A DNA stretch of 64,000 nt from Catellatospora tritici. GTDB lineage: Bacteria > Actinomycetota > Actinomycetes > Mycobacteriales > Micromonosporaceae. Position 1 is the first letter of the stretch, and every line of letters begins with the position of its first letter. Under the pieces are notes generated by a model. The model made no database searches and was not told the DNA's origin. It saw only the letters and a program-made list of their open reading frames with translations. Location of the stretch: NCBI RefSeq assembly GCF_019083965.1, contig NZ_JAHRCY010000020.1, positions 101,957-165,956 on the forward strand, given 5' to 3'. This document shows, piece by piece, positions 33,466 to 41,997 of the stretch. Both the position numbers and the translations under genes were made by a program.

Positions 33466-34080
33466 TCAGGCGAGCCCGGTCGCCATGGCGTTGAGCAGCA
33501 GCGCCGTGACGGTACGGAGCATGACCGCGGCCGCCTGCTCCTCGTCGAGCCCCAACCCTTCGCGCAGCATGGACCACGCGGGCCACATGGTCGAGGCGAT
33601 CAGCGCGTGCAGCAGCTGGTCGCGGCCCGCGCCCGCCATCTCCAGCTCCGGCGCGAACAGCGCCTCGACCTCGTCACGCACCCGCGCGATGTGCTTGAGC
33701 CGGTTGCGGTGCAGCTGCGCCGAGTACGGCTCGCGCAGCTGCGCCGCCCGCGCCATCGGGGCGATGAGCTGCAGCAGCCGCACCCGCTGGGCGCAGAACT
33801 CGGCCACCCGCTGCCGCAGCGGCAGCGTCGGCGGCACCGGCTGGAACGCCGCGTCCTGCTGCGCCAGCACCTGGCGACCGCTCGCCTCGAACAGCGTCTC
33901 CATGTCGGCGAAGTTGGTCCACAGCGCGCGCAGCGACACCCCGGCCCGCTCGGCGATCCGCTCCCCGGTCGGCCGCAGGTCACCCTCCGCGATCAGCGCC
34001 AGATGCGCGTCGACGATGGCAGCGCGGGTCCGCTCCGCCCGAGCCGTCCGCCCGTCGACCCGCCCCTCAGTCCTGGCCAT
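33466..34080 (-). CDS. TetR-family transcriptional regulator
   Basis: 204 residues from ATG 34080 (AGGCGGGG upstream). The HTH is 'RAAIVDAHLALIAEGDLRPTGERIAERAGVSLRALWTNFADMETLFEASG', with an N-terminal basic tail. The ligand-binding domain is unlike the TetR at 15196. The gene diverges from the thiolase gene. The 412-bp gap between them has two candidate TRCACT-NNN-AGTGYA operators, also seen in front of the second Liv operon and an acyl-CoA dehydrogenase pair, so this protein may govern that lipid-catabolic set (inference). Confidence 0.88.
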   Translation of the reverse strand: MARTEGRVDGRTARAERTRAAIVDAHLALIAEGDLRPTGERIAERAGVSLRALWTNFADMETLFEASGRQVLAQQDAAFQPVPPTLPLRQRVAEFCAQRVRLLQLIAPMARAAQLREPYSAQLHRNRLKHIARVRDEVEALFAPELEMAGAGRDQLLHALIASTMWPAWSMLREGLGLDEEQAAAVMLRTVTALLLNAMATGLA

Positions 34081-34098
34081 GCCGCCCCGCCTTCGTAC

Positions 34099-34117
34099 GT
34101 TGATCATGAACTTATGG
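34099..34117. repeat. Fragment of repeat family B
   Basis: GTTGATCATGAACTTATGG matches the terminal 19 bp of the 60-bp family B palindromes at 4670-4806 and 35768-35828; the rest of the element is missing. It lies 19 bp upstream of the TetR start. Confidence 0.75.
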
Positions 34118-34323
34118 ATGCCGGTGGGGAGTTCGTCGGCGGTCCGCCGTTCAGGCGGGCCGCCGGGACGAGCCACTGGCAGAGTGTTCGACGGCGTGCC
34201 CCCACCCCGGCACCGTGATCGTCGCCGGGGTGACCGGTGGTCGGGCGCTCGGTCCAGCGTCGGCGTTGGTCGGTGCGCTCGCAGAGTGTAGTCGCGCGCA
34301 CAGCAGCCGAGCGACAATATACA
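34118..34323. other. Intergenic stretch between TetR and thiolase genes
   Basis: Part of a 412-bp divergent gap. No convincing ORF or stable RNA is visible; the functional elements appear to be the operator-like sites at 34324-34338 and 34444-34458 and the promoters around them. Confidence 0.5.
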
Positions 34324-34338
34324 TGCACCGTCAGTGCT
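34324..34338. promoter_or_regulatory. Candidate TRCACT-NNN-AGTGYA operator (imperfect), TetR side
   Basis: TGCACCGTCAGTGCT matches the 15-bp palindrome at 10 of 12 defined positions. A TATATT (-10-like, minus strand, 34316-34321) adjoins it, so it could control the TetR gene itself. Confidence 0.45.
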
Positions 34339-34421
34339 TACTCCATCGCGCGTCGCGCCAGAGAGCCGATCGGGCCATTCCAGGCCACCGGCATGGTGAC
34401 CTGATCCACGGGTGGCAGGCG

Positions 34422-34458
34422 TTGACATCGTACGGAAACAAGTCGCAGTTTTAGTGCA
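34422..34458 (+). promoter_or_regulatory. Thiolase promoter with candidate TRCACT-NNN-AGTGYA operator
   Basis: A consensus -35 TTGACA (34422-34427) is followed at the -10 position by an imperfect copy of the palindrome, CGCAGTTTTAGTGCA (34444-34458; right half perfect, left half 4 of 6). The start codon is at 34493 with AAAGGA at 34480-34485. Confidence 0.45.
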
Positions 34459-34492
34459 GATAGTTTGCCCGTACCCGCGAAAGGAAAACCCT

Positions 34493-35713
34493 GTGCCTGA
34501 AGCTGTCGTGGTGGCCGCCGCCCGCACGCCCATCGGCCGCGCCAACAAGGGGTCGCTGATCGACCTGCGCCCCGACGACCTCGCGGTCACCGCGGTGCGC
34601 GCCGCCCTGGCCGCCGTGCCGCAGCTCGACCCGCGCGAACTCGACGACCTCGTGCTCGGCTGCGGCCAGCCCGCAGGCGAGCAGGGCCACAACCTGGGCC
34701 GCGTCGTCGCGGTGATGCTGGGGCTGGACCGGCTGCCCGGCACCACGATCAACCGGTACTGCGCCTCGTCGCTGCAGTCCACCCGCATGGCCCTGCACGC
34801 CATCCGCGCCGGGGAGGGCGACGCGTTCCTGTCGGTCGGCGTCGAACTGGTCTCGCACTACGGCAACGGCCGCAGTGACGGCATGCCCGGCACCCGCAAC
34901 CCGCTCTTCGAGGCCGCCGTCGCCCGCAGCGAACAGCGGGCCGCCGGCAGTGCCGAGCCGTGGCACGACCCGCGCGAGGACGGCGAGCTGCCCGACGTGT
35001 ACATCGCGATGGGCCAGACCGCCGAGAACGTCGCCGAGCGGTACGGCGTCTCCCGGCAGGAGCAGGACGAGTTCGCCTGCCGCTCGCAGAACCTGGCCGA
35101 GCAGGCGATCGCGGCCGGGTTCTGGACGCGCGAGATCACCCCGGTGACCAGGCCGGACGGCACCGTGGTCAGCACCGACGACGGCCCGCGCCCTGGCGTC
35201 ACCATGGCCGCGCTGGCCGGACTGGCACCGACGTTCCGCCCCGACGGCACGGTGACGGCGGGCAACTGCTGCCCGCTCAACGACGGCGCCGCGGCCGTAG
35301 TGATCATGTCGGACAAGCGGGCTCGGGAGCTGGGCATCACCCCGCTGGCCCGGATCGTGTCCACCGGCCTGTCCGCGCTGTCGCCCGAGGTCATGGGCAT
35401 GGGCCCGGTCGAGGCGTCGCGGATGGCGCTGGCCCGTGCGGGCATGTCCATCAACGACGTCGATCTGGTCGAGATCAATGAGGCCTTCGCGGCGCAGGTG
35501 GTGCCCAGCGCCCGCGAACTGGGCCTGGACTGGGACCGGCTGAACGTCAACGGCGGCGCGATCGCGGTCGGTCACCCGTTCGGCATGACCGGCGCCCGCA
35601 TCACCACCACCCTGCTCAACTCGCTGAGCTGGCACGACAAGCAGATCGGCCTGGAGACGATGTGCGCGGCGGGCGGCCAGGGCATGGCGATGGTGCTGGA
35701 GCGCCTGTCCTGA
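34493..35713 (+). CDS. fadA: Acetyl-CoA acyltransferase (thiolase)
   Basis: 406 residues from GTG 34493. Thiolytic cleavage of 3-ketoacyl-CoA, or the reverse condensation. The nucleophile Cys is in 'INRYCASSLQSTRMALHAI', the His in 'VNGGAIAVGHPFGMTGAR' and the second Cys in 'ETMCAAGGQGMAMVLE', all as in FadA-type degradative thiolases. No FadB-type partner gene adjoins it. It sits near a Liv-type importer and an acyl-CoA dehydrogenase pair that share its putative operator. Confidence 0.93.
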   Translation: MPEAVVVAAARTPIGRANKGSLIDLRPDDLAVTAVRAALAAVPQLDPRELDDLVLGCGQPAGEQGHNLGRVVAVMLGLDRLPGTTINRYCASSLQSTRMALHAIRAGEGDAFLSVGVELVSHYGNGRSDGMPGTRNPLFEAAVARSEQRAAGSAEPWHDPREDGELPDVYIAMGQTAENVAERYGVSRQEQDEFACRSQNLAEQAIAAGFWTREITPVTRPDGTVVSTDDGPRPGVTMAALAGLAPTFRPDGTVTAGNCCPLNDGAAAVVIMSDKRARELGITPLARIVSTGLSALSPEVMGMGPVEASRMALARAGMSINDVDLVEINEAFAAQVVPSARELGLDWDRLNVNGGAIAVGHPFGMTGARITTTLLNSLSWHDKQIGLETMCAAGGQGMAMVLERLS

Positions 35714-35725
35714 CGGCGGCAGGCC

Positions 35726-35762
35726 GACCGCCCCGGCACCCATCGAGGGTGCCGGGGCGGTC
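35726..35762 (+). terminator. Thiolase terminator hairpin
   Basis: Perfect 16-bp stem (GACCGCCCCGGCACCC / GGGTGCCGGGGCGGTC) with a 5-base loop, 13 bp after the stop codon. No U-tract. Confidence 0.85.
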
Positions 35763-35767
35763 GCCTA

Positions 35768-35828
35768 GTTGATCAGGAAGTCGTGCACATGACACGCCGT
35801 CGAGCCGTGCCATAAGTTCATGATCAAC
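35768..35828. repeat. Palindromic repeat family B, single copy
   Basis: 61 bp from GTTGATCAGGAAG to TTCATGATCAAC. Compared with the inverted pair at 4670-4806 it is one arm only. It is placed immediately after the thiolase terminator and before the convergent substrate-binding-protein gene. Confidence 0.85.
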
Positions 35829-35868
35829 GCGTCAGGCGGGTCTGGTGGGTCGGGCGGGTCGGGTGGGG

Positions 35869-37149
35869 TCAGGGGAGGGTGATGGTGGGGGGTTGGGGGC
35901 GGGTGGTGGTGTATTCGGTGACGGGGCTGGTGGGGGTGTCGTCGGTGGTGTAGACGGGGCCGAAGAAGACCTGGGTGTCTTTCTCGATGCGGGTCAGGCG
36001 GTAGCCGCCGTAGCCGGAGTGGTCGGTCTTGGAGTAGCGGAAGGGGGCGTAGCCGGGGCCGGTGATGCCGTTCTTCTCGATGGCGGCGAGCAGGCCCTCG
36101 CGGGTGAGGTCCTTGCCTGCCGACTGGAGGGCCTGGACGAAGGTGTACGCCACCGACATGCCGTAGACGGTGTTGCCGTTGAACGGGGCGCTGCCGTTGT
36201 ACTTGTCGTGGATCTTCTTGAACATCGCGGTCCACGGGTCGTTCAGGTCCACCGGCGAGGGCAGGTTGGACGCGCCGACGGCACCCTCCAGCAGCACCTT
36301 GCCCGCACCGAGCAGCTTGGCCAGGGTCTGGTAGTCCGAGCCGACGTTGGAGACGACCCACTGCGGCTTGAAGCCCAGGCGGGCGGCGGTGCCGACCGAC
36401 AGCGCGGTGAAGCCCGGCACGGTGGCCAGCACGACGACCTCACACCCGGCCGCCTTCAGCGCGCCGATCTGCGGGGCCACGTTCTGGTTGGTGACGACGT
36501 ACTTCTCCTTGGCGACAACCGCGCCCGCGCCGAGCACGGCCTCGACGCCGACCAGGCTGTCGCGCCCGAAGTCGTCGTCCTGGCCGAAGAAGCAGGTCTT
36601 CTTGCCGGCGAAGTTGGCCTTCACATGCGTGGCCAGGATCTTGCCCTCGACCGTGTAGTCGGTGTTGAAGCCGAACGTGCCCGGGTACTTGTCGGGCTGG
36701 TTCCAGTTGCGGCTGCCCGAGGCGACGAACAGGTCCGGCACCCGGTTGGTCTTGAGGAAGTCGAGCACCCCGCTGTGGGTGGGGGTGCCCAGGCCGTTCA
36801 GGATCGCGAACACCTTGTCCTGCAGCACGAGCTGCCGCACGACCGTCTGGGTGTTGGCCGGGTTGTACCCGTCGTCCATGATCTTGTAGGTGATCTTGCG
36901 GCCGTTCACGCCGCCGTTGGCGTTGACGTAGTCGAAGTACGCCTTGCTGGCCGGGGCGATCTCGGAGTATCCGGCCGCCGCGGGACCGGTCAGCGGCATG
37001 TGCGTGCCGACGACGATCTCGGTGGCGGTGACGCCGGGGACCTGCGCGCCCGCGGGCGGGGTCTGGCCGTCGTCGCTGCACGCCGCGACGGCGGTGAGGA
37101 GCGCGGCCGTGGTGGCGATTGCCAGCGTACGGCGCATCAGGCGGTTCAT
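35869..37149 (-). CDS. Liv-type substrate-binding lipoprotein, second system
   Basis: 426 residues from ATG 37149. The signal peptide has a lipobox-like TAVAAC. Type I binding-protein fold: 'TATEIVVGTHMPLTGPAAAGYSEIAPASKAYFDYVNANGG', 'FFGQDDDFGRDSLVGVEAVLG'. Last gene of the operon livG-livF-livH-livM-this gene, 81 bp after livM. Such extra Liv systems often lie among fatty-acid or sterol catabolic genes and may import carboxylic acids rather than amino acids; the ligand is unknown. Confidence 0.9.
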   Translation of the reverse strand: MNRLMRRTLAIATTAALLTAVAACSDDGQTPPAGAQVPGVTATEIVVGTHMPLTGPAAAGYSEIAPASKAYFDYVNANGGVNGRKITYKIMDDGYNPANTQTVVRQLVLQDKVFAILNGLGTPTHSGVLDFLKTNRVPDLFVASGSRNWNQPDKYPGTFGFNTDYTVEGKILATHVKANFAGKKTCFFGQDDDFGRDSLVGVEAVLGAGAVVAKEKYVVTNQNVAPQIGALKAAGCEVVVLATVPGFTALSVGTAARLGFKPQWVVSNVGSDYQTLAKLLGAGKVLLEGAVGASNLPSPVDLNDPWTAMFKKIHDKYNGSAPFNGNTVYGMSVAYTFVQALQSAGKDLTREGLLAAIEKNGITGPGYAPFRYSKTDHSGYGGYRLTRIEKDTQVFFGPVYTTDDTPTSPVTEYTTTRPQPPTITLP

Positions 37150-37230
37150 GACGACACCCTTCTGTCGCAATAAATTGATACTTATCGATATTGTTCCGTG
37201 GAGCCGTGCCATGAGCGAGGAAAGTCGAGG

Positions 37231-38289
37231 TCAGCGGCTCGGCAGCCGCCGTCGGGCCCAGCCGGTCAGGCGGCGCAGCAGGCTCTGCACCCCGCCCGGC
37301 ATGGCGATCATGACGACGATCAGGGTGAGCCCGAAGACGAGCAGCGGCAGGTTGCCCTCCAGCCGCTGCGCCGCGCCGGGCGAGGAGGCGACCAGCCCGC
37401 TGCTCACCTCGTGGGCCAGGTCCGGCAGCGCCACCAGCAGCAGCGCGCCCCAGACCGCCCCGGACAGGCTGCCCAGCCCGCCGATGACCACCGCCATCAG
37501 CAGGAACAGCGACAGGGTGAGCGAGAACGCGCCCGGCGACACGCTCTGCGCCAGCACGGCGAGCAGTCCCCCGCCCAGCCCGGCCCCGGCCGCGCTGACC
37601 ACGAACGCCAGCACCTGGGCGCGGGCGACGTTGATGCCGGACAGGCGCGCGGCCACCTCGTCGTCGCGCACCGCGCGCAGGGTCCGGCCGAACCGGCCCC
37701 GGGTCAGGTTGGCCAGCAGCAGCATCGTCAGCAGGGCGCCGAGCAGCGCGATCCAGGCCTGCCAGCGCTCGTTCGGGAAGTACGGCCCGAGCGACAGCGG
37801 CGGCGGTTCGACGTACACGCCGAGGCCCTGCTCGCTGTTGAACAGCTCGTCGAAGGTGACCGTCGCGGCGGGCACCGCCACGGCGACGGCGAGGGTGACG
37901 CCCGCCAGATACGGTCCGCGCAGCCGCGCCGCGGCCAGCCCGATCACGGCCCCGGCGGCCATGGTGACCAGTACTCCGGCCAGCAGCGACAGCGGCAGCA
38001 CGCCGTTGCCGGTGACGTCATGCTCGGCCAGCGCGTTCTGACACAGCGCGACGGTGTACGCGCCGACCGCCATCAGCGCCCCGTGCCCGAGCGACAGCTG
38101 CCCGCTCAGCCCGGTCAGCACGGTCAGTCCCGCCGTCGCGCACAGGTACGCCGCGACCGTGGCCAGTTGGAAGTTGCGGAACGGGTCGAGTTCGAGCGAC
38201 AGCAGGTACAGCGCGAACCCGGCAAGCAGGGCCAGCAGCAGATGGCGCAGCAGGGTGGAGGCGCCCAGCAGGGCGCGCACGCGGTTCAC
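37231..38289 (-). CDS. livM: Liv-type ABC permease (LivM-like), second system
   Basis: 352 residues from GTG 38289 (GTGA overlap with the livH-like gene). Signature 'GLSGQLSLGHGALMAVGAYTVALCQNALAEHD' and the cytoplasmic loop 'GRFGRTLRAVRDDEVAARLSGINVARAQVLAFV'. It forms the channel with the adjacent LivH-like permease. Confidence 0.92.
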   Translation of the reverse strand: MNRVRALLGASTLLRHLLLALLAGFALYLLSLELDPFRNFQLATVAAYLCATAGLTVLTGLSGQLSLGHGALMAVGAYTVALCQNALAEHDVTGNGVLPLSLLAGVLVTMAAGAVIGLAAARLRGPYLAGVTLAVAVAVPAATVTFDELFNSEQGLGVYVEPPPLSLGPYFPNERWQAWIALLGALLTMLLLANLTRGRFGRTLRAVRDDEVAARLSGINVARAQVLAFVVSAAGAGLGGGLLAVLAQSVSPGAFSLTLSLFLLMAVVIGGLGSLSGAVWGALLLVALPDLAHEVSSGLVASSPGAAQRLEGNLPLLVFGLTLIVVMIAMPGGVQSLLRRLTGWARRRLPSR

Positions 38290-39164
38290 GCCTGCCTCGC
38301 CACGGTTGCCGCGAACAGGCCGCCCGGCCGGACCAGCAGCACCACCAGCAGCAGCACCAGCACCGCCATCGGCGTGACGTCGCTGCCGAGGTAGCCGCTG
38401 ACATAGGACAGGATCAGCCCGACCGACAGGCCGCCGACGACCGCGCCGGGCGGACTGTCCAGCCCGCCGACCACCGCCGCCGTGAACGCCGACACGAAGA
38501 CCAGGTCCATCGCGTGCGGGTGCAGGCCCAGTTCGGTGGGCAGCACCAGCATCGCGGCCAGCGCGCCGACCGCCGAGGCCAGCGCCCAGCCGAGCGTCAG
38601 CATGCCGCCGACGTTCACCCCGAGCAGCCGCGACACCTCGGGCGCGAAGGCTGCGGCGCGCATGCGCAGACCGATCGCGGTACGGGTGAACAGCAGCGCC
38701 AGCCCCAGCAGCACCAGCAGCACGGCTCCGAACACGAACAGGTCGTAGCGCGACAGCAGCGGGATGCCGCCGAGCTCCAGCGCGGTGCGGCTGAACGGGG
38801 CGGCGGCGGCGCGGAACTCGTTGCCGTACAGCATGCCCAGCCCGGCCTGCACCACCAGCACCAGTCCGAGCGCGACGATCACCTCGGCCAGCGGCGAGCG
38901 GTGGTCCACGAAGCGCATCACCGCCCGCTCCACCAGCGCCCCGAGCAGCAGCCCGCCGACCAGCGCCGCGAGCAGCCCCAGCCAGTACGACCCGGTCGCG
39001 GTGGTGACGCTGTACGCCACGTACGCGGCGGCCACCGCCATCGCGCCCTGGGCGAAGTTGACGATGCGCGCGGCGCGCCAGATCAGCACCAGTGCCAGCG
39101 CGAACGCCGCCAGCACCGCCCCCTTGGACAGGCCGTCGAAGGTCAGGAACACGAACCGGTCCAC
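38286..39164 (-). CDS. livH: Liv-type ABC permease (LivH-like), second system
   Basis: 292 residues from GTG 39164 (GGGGAGG upstream). Signature 'IWRAARIVNFAQGAMAVAAAYVAY' and 'TRTAIGLRMRAAAFAPEVSRLLGVNVGGM'; about eight membrane helices. Starts 27 bp after livF. Confidence 0.92.
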   Translation of the reverse strand: MDRFVFLTFDGLSKGAVLAAFALALVLIWRAARIVNFAQGAMAVAAAYVAYSVTTATGSYWLGLLAALVGGLLLGALVERAVMRFVDHRSPLAEVIVALGLVLVVQAGLGMLYGNEFRAAAAPFSRTALELGGIPLLSRYDLFVFGAVLLVLLGLALLFTRTAIGLRMRAAAFAPEVSRLLGVNVGGMLTLGWALASAVGALAAMLVLPTELGLHPHAMDLVFVSAFTAAVVGGLDSPPGAVVGGLSVGLILSYVSGYLGSDVTPMAVLVLLLVVLLVRPGGLFAATVARQA

Positions 39165-39191
39165 CAGGCACCTCCCCTCGCAGTCATACGG

Positions 39192-39908
39192 TCAGAAACC
39201 CAGGTACGCATGGCGCAGCTCCTCGTCGTCGCGCAGCCGATCGGCGCTCGTCGCGACGACGACCTTGCCCAGCGCCAGGACCACGCCGGTGTCGGCCACC
39301 GACAGCGCGCTGCGCACGTTCTGCTCGACCAGCAGCACGGTCAGCCCGGTGCGGTCGCGCAGCTGCCGCAGCAGCGCCATGATCTGCGCGGTCACCTTCG
39401 GGGCCAGGCCCAGCGACGGCTCGTCGAGCAGCAGCAGCCGGGGCCGGGCCACCAGGGCGCGGCCCAGCGCCAGCATCTGCCGTTCGCCGCCGGACAGCTG
39501 GTGCCCGGCGCTGCGGCGGCGCTTGGCCAGGGGCTCGAACAGCTCGTACACCTCGGCCAGGGCCTTGTTGGCGTCGGCGCGGTCGCGGCGCCACAGGCCG
39601 CCCAGCCGCAGGTTCTCCTCCACGGTCAGCTCGGCGACCACGCCCCGGCCCTCGGGCACGTGCGCCATGCCCAGGTGCACCAGCTTCTCCACCGCGACGC
39701 CGGTCAGCGGCCGCCCGTCCAGCAGCACCCGCCCGGCCGACGGCCGGACCAGGCCCGACAGCGTACGCAGCAGCGTCGTCTTGCCCGCGCCGTTGGCGCC
39801 GAGCACCGCCGCGATCGTCCCGGCGGGCACGGTCAGGTCCACTTCGCGCAGCACCGGCGCGGCGCCGTACCCGGCGGTCAGGCCCTCGACCCGCAGCAGC
39901 TCACTCAC
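39192..39908 (-). CDS. livF: Liv-type ABC ATPase (LivF-like), second system
   Basis: 238 residues from GTG 39908 (GTGA overlap with livG). Walker A 'GANGAGKTTLLRTLSG', 'HVPEGRGVVAELTVEENL', signature 'LSGGERQMLALGRALV', Walker B 'LLLLDEPSLGLAPKV'. Partner of the LivG-like ATPase. Confidence 0.93.
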   Translation of the reverse strand: MSELLRVEGLTAGYGAAPVLREVDLTVPAGTIAAVLGANGAGKTTLLRTLSGLVRPSAGRVLLDGRPLTGVAVEKLVHLGMAHVPEGRGVVAELTVEENLRLGGLWRRDRADANKALAEVYELFEPLAKRRRSAGHQLSGGERQMLALGRALVARPRLLLLDEPSLGLAPKVTAQIMALLRQLRDRTGLTVLLVEQNVRSALSVADTGVVLALGKVVVATSADRLRDDEELRHAYLGF

Positions 39909-40702
39909 GCCTGCGCCCCTTCCTCGACCGCCGCGCCGAGGTACGCCTCGGCCACGGCGGGGTCGTCGCGGATCCGGTCCGGGGTGCCCTCGGCCAGCAG
40001 GCGACCGAAGTCCAGCACCGCGATCCGGTCGCAGACCCGCATCACCAGGTCCATGTGGTGCTCGACCAGCATCACCGCGCAGCCGCTCGCGGCGGGCAGA
40101 CCGGTGATCACCTCGGCCAGCTCCTCGATGTCCTGCGCGCCCAGGCCACCGGCGGGCTCGTCGAGCAGCAGCAGGCGCGGCCGGGCGGCCAGGGCGCGGG
40201 CCAGCGCGACCCGCTTGCCCACCGCGTACGGCAGCGTGCCCGGCAGCGCGTTCGCGTGCCCGGCCACCCCGAAGCGGTCCAGCAGGGCGAGGGCCTCCGC
40301 GCGCAGCCGCCGCTCGTCACGGTCGCCGCGCGGCAGTCCGAACAGGCCCGACCAGAAACCGGCCCGCGCGGTGTGCCCGGCGCCGGTCATCACGTTCTCC
40401 AGCACGGTCATGCCCTTGAACAGGCCGACGCCCTGCAGGGTGCGGGCGAGGCCGAGGCGGGCCAGCCGGTGCGGGCGCGGGGTCAGCGGGGCGCCGTCCA
40501 GCGTGATCGTGCCGCCGGTGGGGCGGACCAGGCCGCAGACCACGTTGAACAGGGTGGTCTTGCCCGCGCCGTTGGGCCCGATCACGCCGACCACCTGGCC
40601 GGGCGGCACGCGCAGGGACACGTCCTCCAGCGCGGTCAGGCCACCGAACCGCACCGTGATGCCGTGCAGGGCCAGACCGGCGGATTCGTCGGGCGGTGTC
40701 AT
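39905..40702 (-). CDS. livG: Liv-type ABC ATPase (LivG-like), second system
   Basis: 265 residues; ATG 40702 is preferred because GAGGTG stands five bases upstream, GTG 40708 is the alternative. Walker A 'GPNGAGKTTLFNVVCG', 'RLARLGLARTLQGVGLFKGMTVLENVM', 'LPYAVGKRVALARALA', Walker B 'LLLLDEPAGGLGAQD'. The signature LPYAVGK is degenerate. First gene of the operon; a TRCACT-NNN-AGTGYA palindrome precedes it. Confidence 0.92.
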   Translation of the reverse strand: MTPPDESAGLALHGITVRFGGLTALEDVSLRVPPGQVVGVIGPNGAGKTTLFNVVCGLVRPTGGTITLDGAPLTPRPHRLARLGLARTLQGVGLFKGMTVLENVMTGAGHTARAGFWSGLFGLPRGDRDERRLRAEALALLDRFGVAGHANALPGTLPYAVGKRVALARALAARPRLLLLDEPAGGLGAQDIEELAEVITGLPAASGCAVMLVEHHMDLVMRVCDRIAVLDFGRLLAEGTPDRIRDDPAVAEAYLGAAVEEGAQA

Positions 40703-40744
40703 CGTCACCTCGATGTGGACGCGAGCCGGAAGGGATCAAGTAAT

Positions 40745-40759
40745 TACACTTGGAGTGTA
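40745..40759. promoter_or_regulatory. TRCACT-NNN-AGTGYA palindrome upstream of second Liv operon
   Basis: TACACTTGGAGTGTA, perfect six-base arms, 43 bp before the livG start. Same design as the site at 43253-43267. Confidence 0.6.
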
Positions 40760-40872
40760 TGTTTGAGCAACGTCTCGTCAATAGCTTCGTTACAGGGCCG
40801 TGATTTCCCCTGGTTGCGCGGCAGACCAGCGATCATCGAACCTGATCTCGTTGCACCAGCGGTGTATGAAGA

Positions 40873-41997
40873 TCAGCCCGGCGGCAGGTCGACCAGCTCG
40901 GCCAGGCGGGCCCGGTGCCGCCCCGCGCCGCCCAGCGCCAGCGCCGCGCTGCGGGCCCGCTTCAGGTAGACGTGCGCCGGATGCTCCCAGGTGAAGCCGA
41001 TCCCGCCGTGCAGCTGCACGCACTCCTCGGCGGCGCGTACCGCCAGCGGCGAGCAGTGCGCCTGCGCCAGTGCCGCCGCCACGGGCGCGTCCGGGTCTCC
41101 GGCCGCCAGGCACGCCGCGGCGTAGCGCGCCACGGCCCGCCCCTGGGCCAGCTCTACCCACAGATCCGCCAGCCGGTGCTTGATCGCCTGGTACGAGCCG
41201 ACCACCCGGCCGAACTGCCGCCGGGTGCGCAGGTGCTCGACCGTCGCGTCCAGACACCACTGCGCCGTGCCGAGCTGCTCCGAGGCGAGCAGCGCCGCCC
41301 CGGTGACCAGCGCCGACTCGACCGCGTGCGCGGCGGTCGCGCCCAGCGCCAGCGGCCGGGCGGGCACCGCCGACAGGGTCAGGTCGCACAGCGGCCGGGT
41401 CTGGTCCAGCGACACCACGGCGGTGCGGCGCACCCCGGCCGCGGTGGCGTCCACCGCGTACAGGCCGGTCTGCAGACCCGAGGCGGCGGGCACCAGCAGC
41501 ACGTCGGCGGCGAGCGCGTCGGCGACGCTGGTGACCGTCCCGGCCAGCACGTCCCCGGTCGCGGCGACCGTCGTGACCGGACCATCGCCAGCACCGCCGC
41601 CGGGCGCGGTGCTGAACGGCACCGCCAGCGCGACCACGGACCCGGCCGCGATCGCGGTCAGCAGCTCGGCCGCGTCGGGCACCTCGGCGCAGGTGGCCAG
41701 GGCCGCCACCGCCATCCCGGCCATGCCCAGGTACGGCACCGGCGCGGCGGCCCGACCCAGCTCCTCCAGCACCACGGCGACCTCGCCCCAGCCGGCCCCG
41801 GCGCCGCCCAGCGACTCGGGCACCGCCAGGCCGGACAGGCCCAGGTCGACCAAGCGGCGCCACAGGCGCGGGTCGGGCGCGCCGGACTGCTCCAGCCCGG
41901 CCAGCACGGCGGCGGGCCCGCAGTGGTCGGACAGCACCGCGCGCACCGAGGCGCGCAGCTGCTCCGCCACCTCGCCGTAGCGCAGGTCCAGGCTCAT
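40873..41997 (-). CDS. Acyl-CoA dehydrogenase, smaller subunit of a probable pair
   Basis: 374 residues from ATG 41997 (ATGA overlap with the larger dehydrogenase). The N-terminal helical domain and the C-terminal 'ECVQLHGGIGFTWEHPAHVYLKRARSAAL' are recognisable, but the middle FAD/substrate segment (EPGxGSD-type) is absent and the usual catalytic Glu position is not evident. In actinobacteria, adjacent unequal acyl-CoA dehydrogenases of this kind form alpha2beta2 enzymes, for instance in steroid side-chain degradation, so it probably needs its partner. Confidence 0.85.
   Translation of the reverse strand: MSLDLRYGEVAEQLRASVRAVLSDHCGPAAVLAGLEQSGAPDPRLWRRLVDLGLSGLAVPESLGGAGAGWGEVAVVLEELGRAAAPVPYLGMAGMAVAALATCAEVPDAAELLTAIAAGSVVALAVPFSTAPGGGAGDGPVTTVAATGDVLAGTVTSVADALAADVLLVPAASGLQTGLYAVDATAAGVRRTAVVSLDQTRPLCDLTLSAVPARPLALGATAAHAVESALVTGAALLASEQLGTAQWCLDATVEHLRTRRQFGRVVGSYQAIKHRLADLWVELAQGRAVARYAAACLAAGDPDAPVAAALAQAHCSPLAVRAAEECVQLHGGIGFTWEHPAHVYLKRARSAALALGGAGRHRARLAELVDLPPG

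Noticed and set aside
30617..33586. Very long reading frames in other frames of the LAL gene and similar places (for example 38514-40766)
   Set aside because: Arg/Ala/Gly/Pro-rich or His/Gln-rich translations without domains are the usual shadows of high-GC genes.
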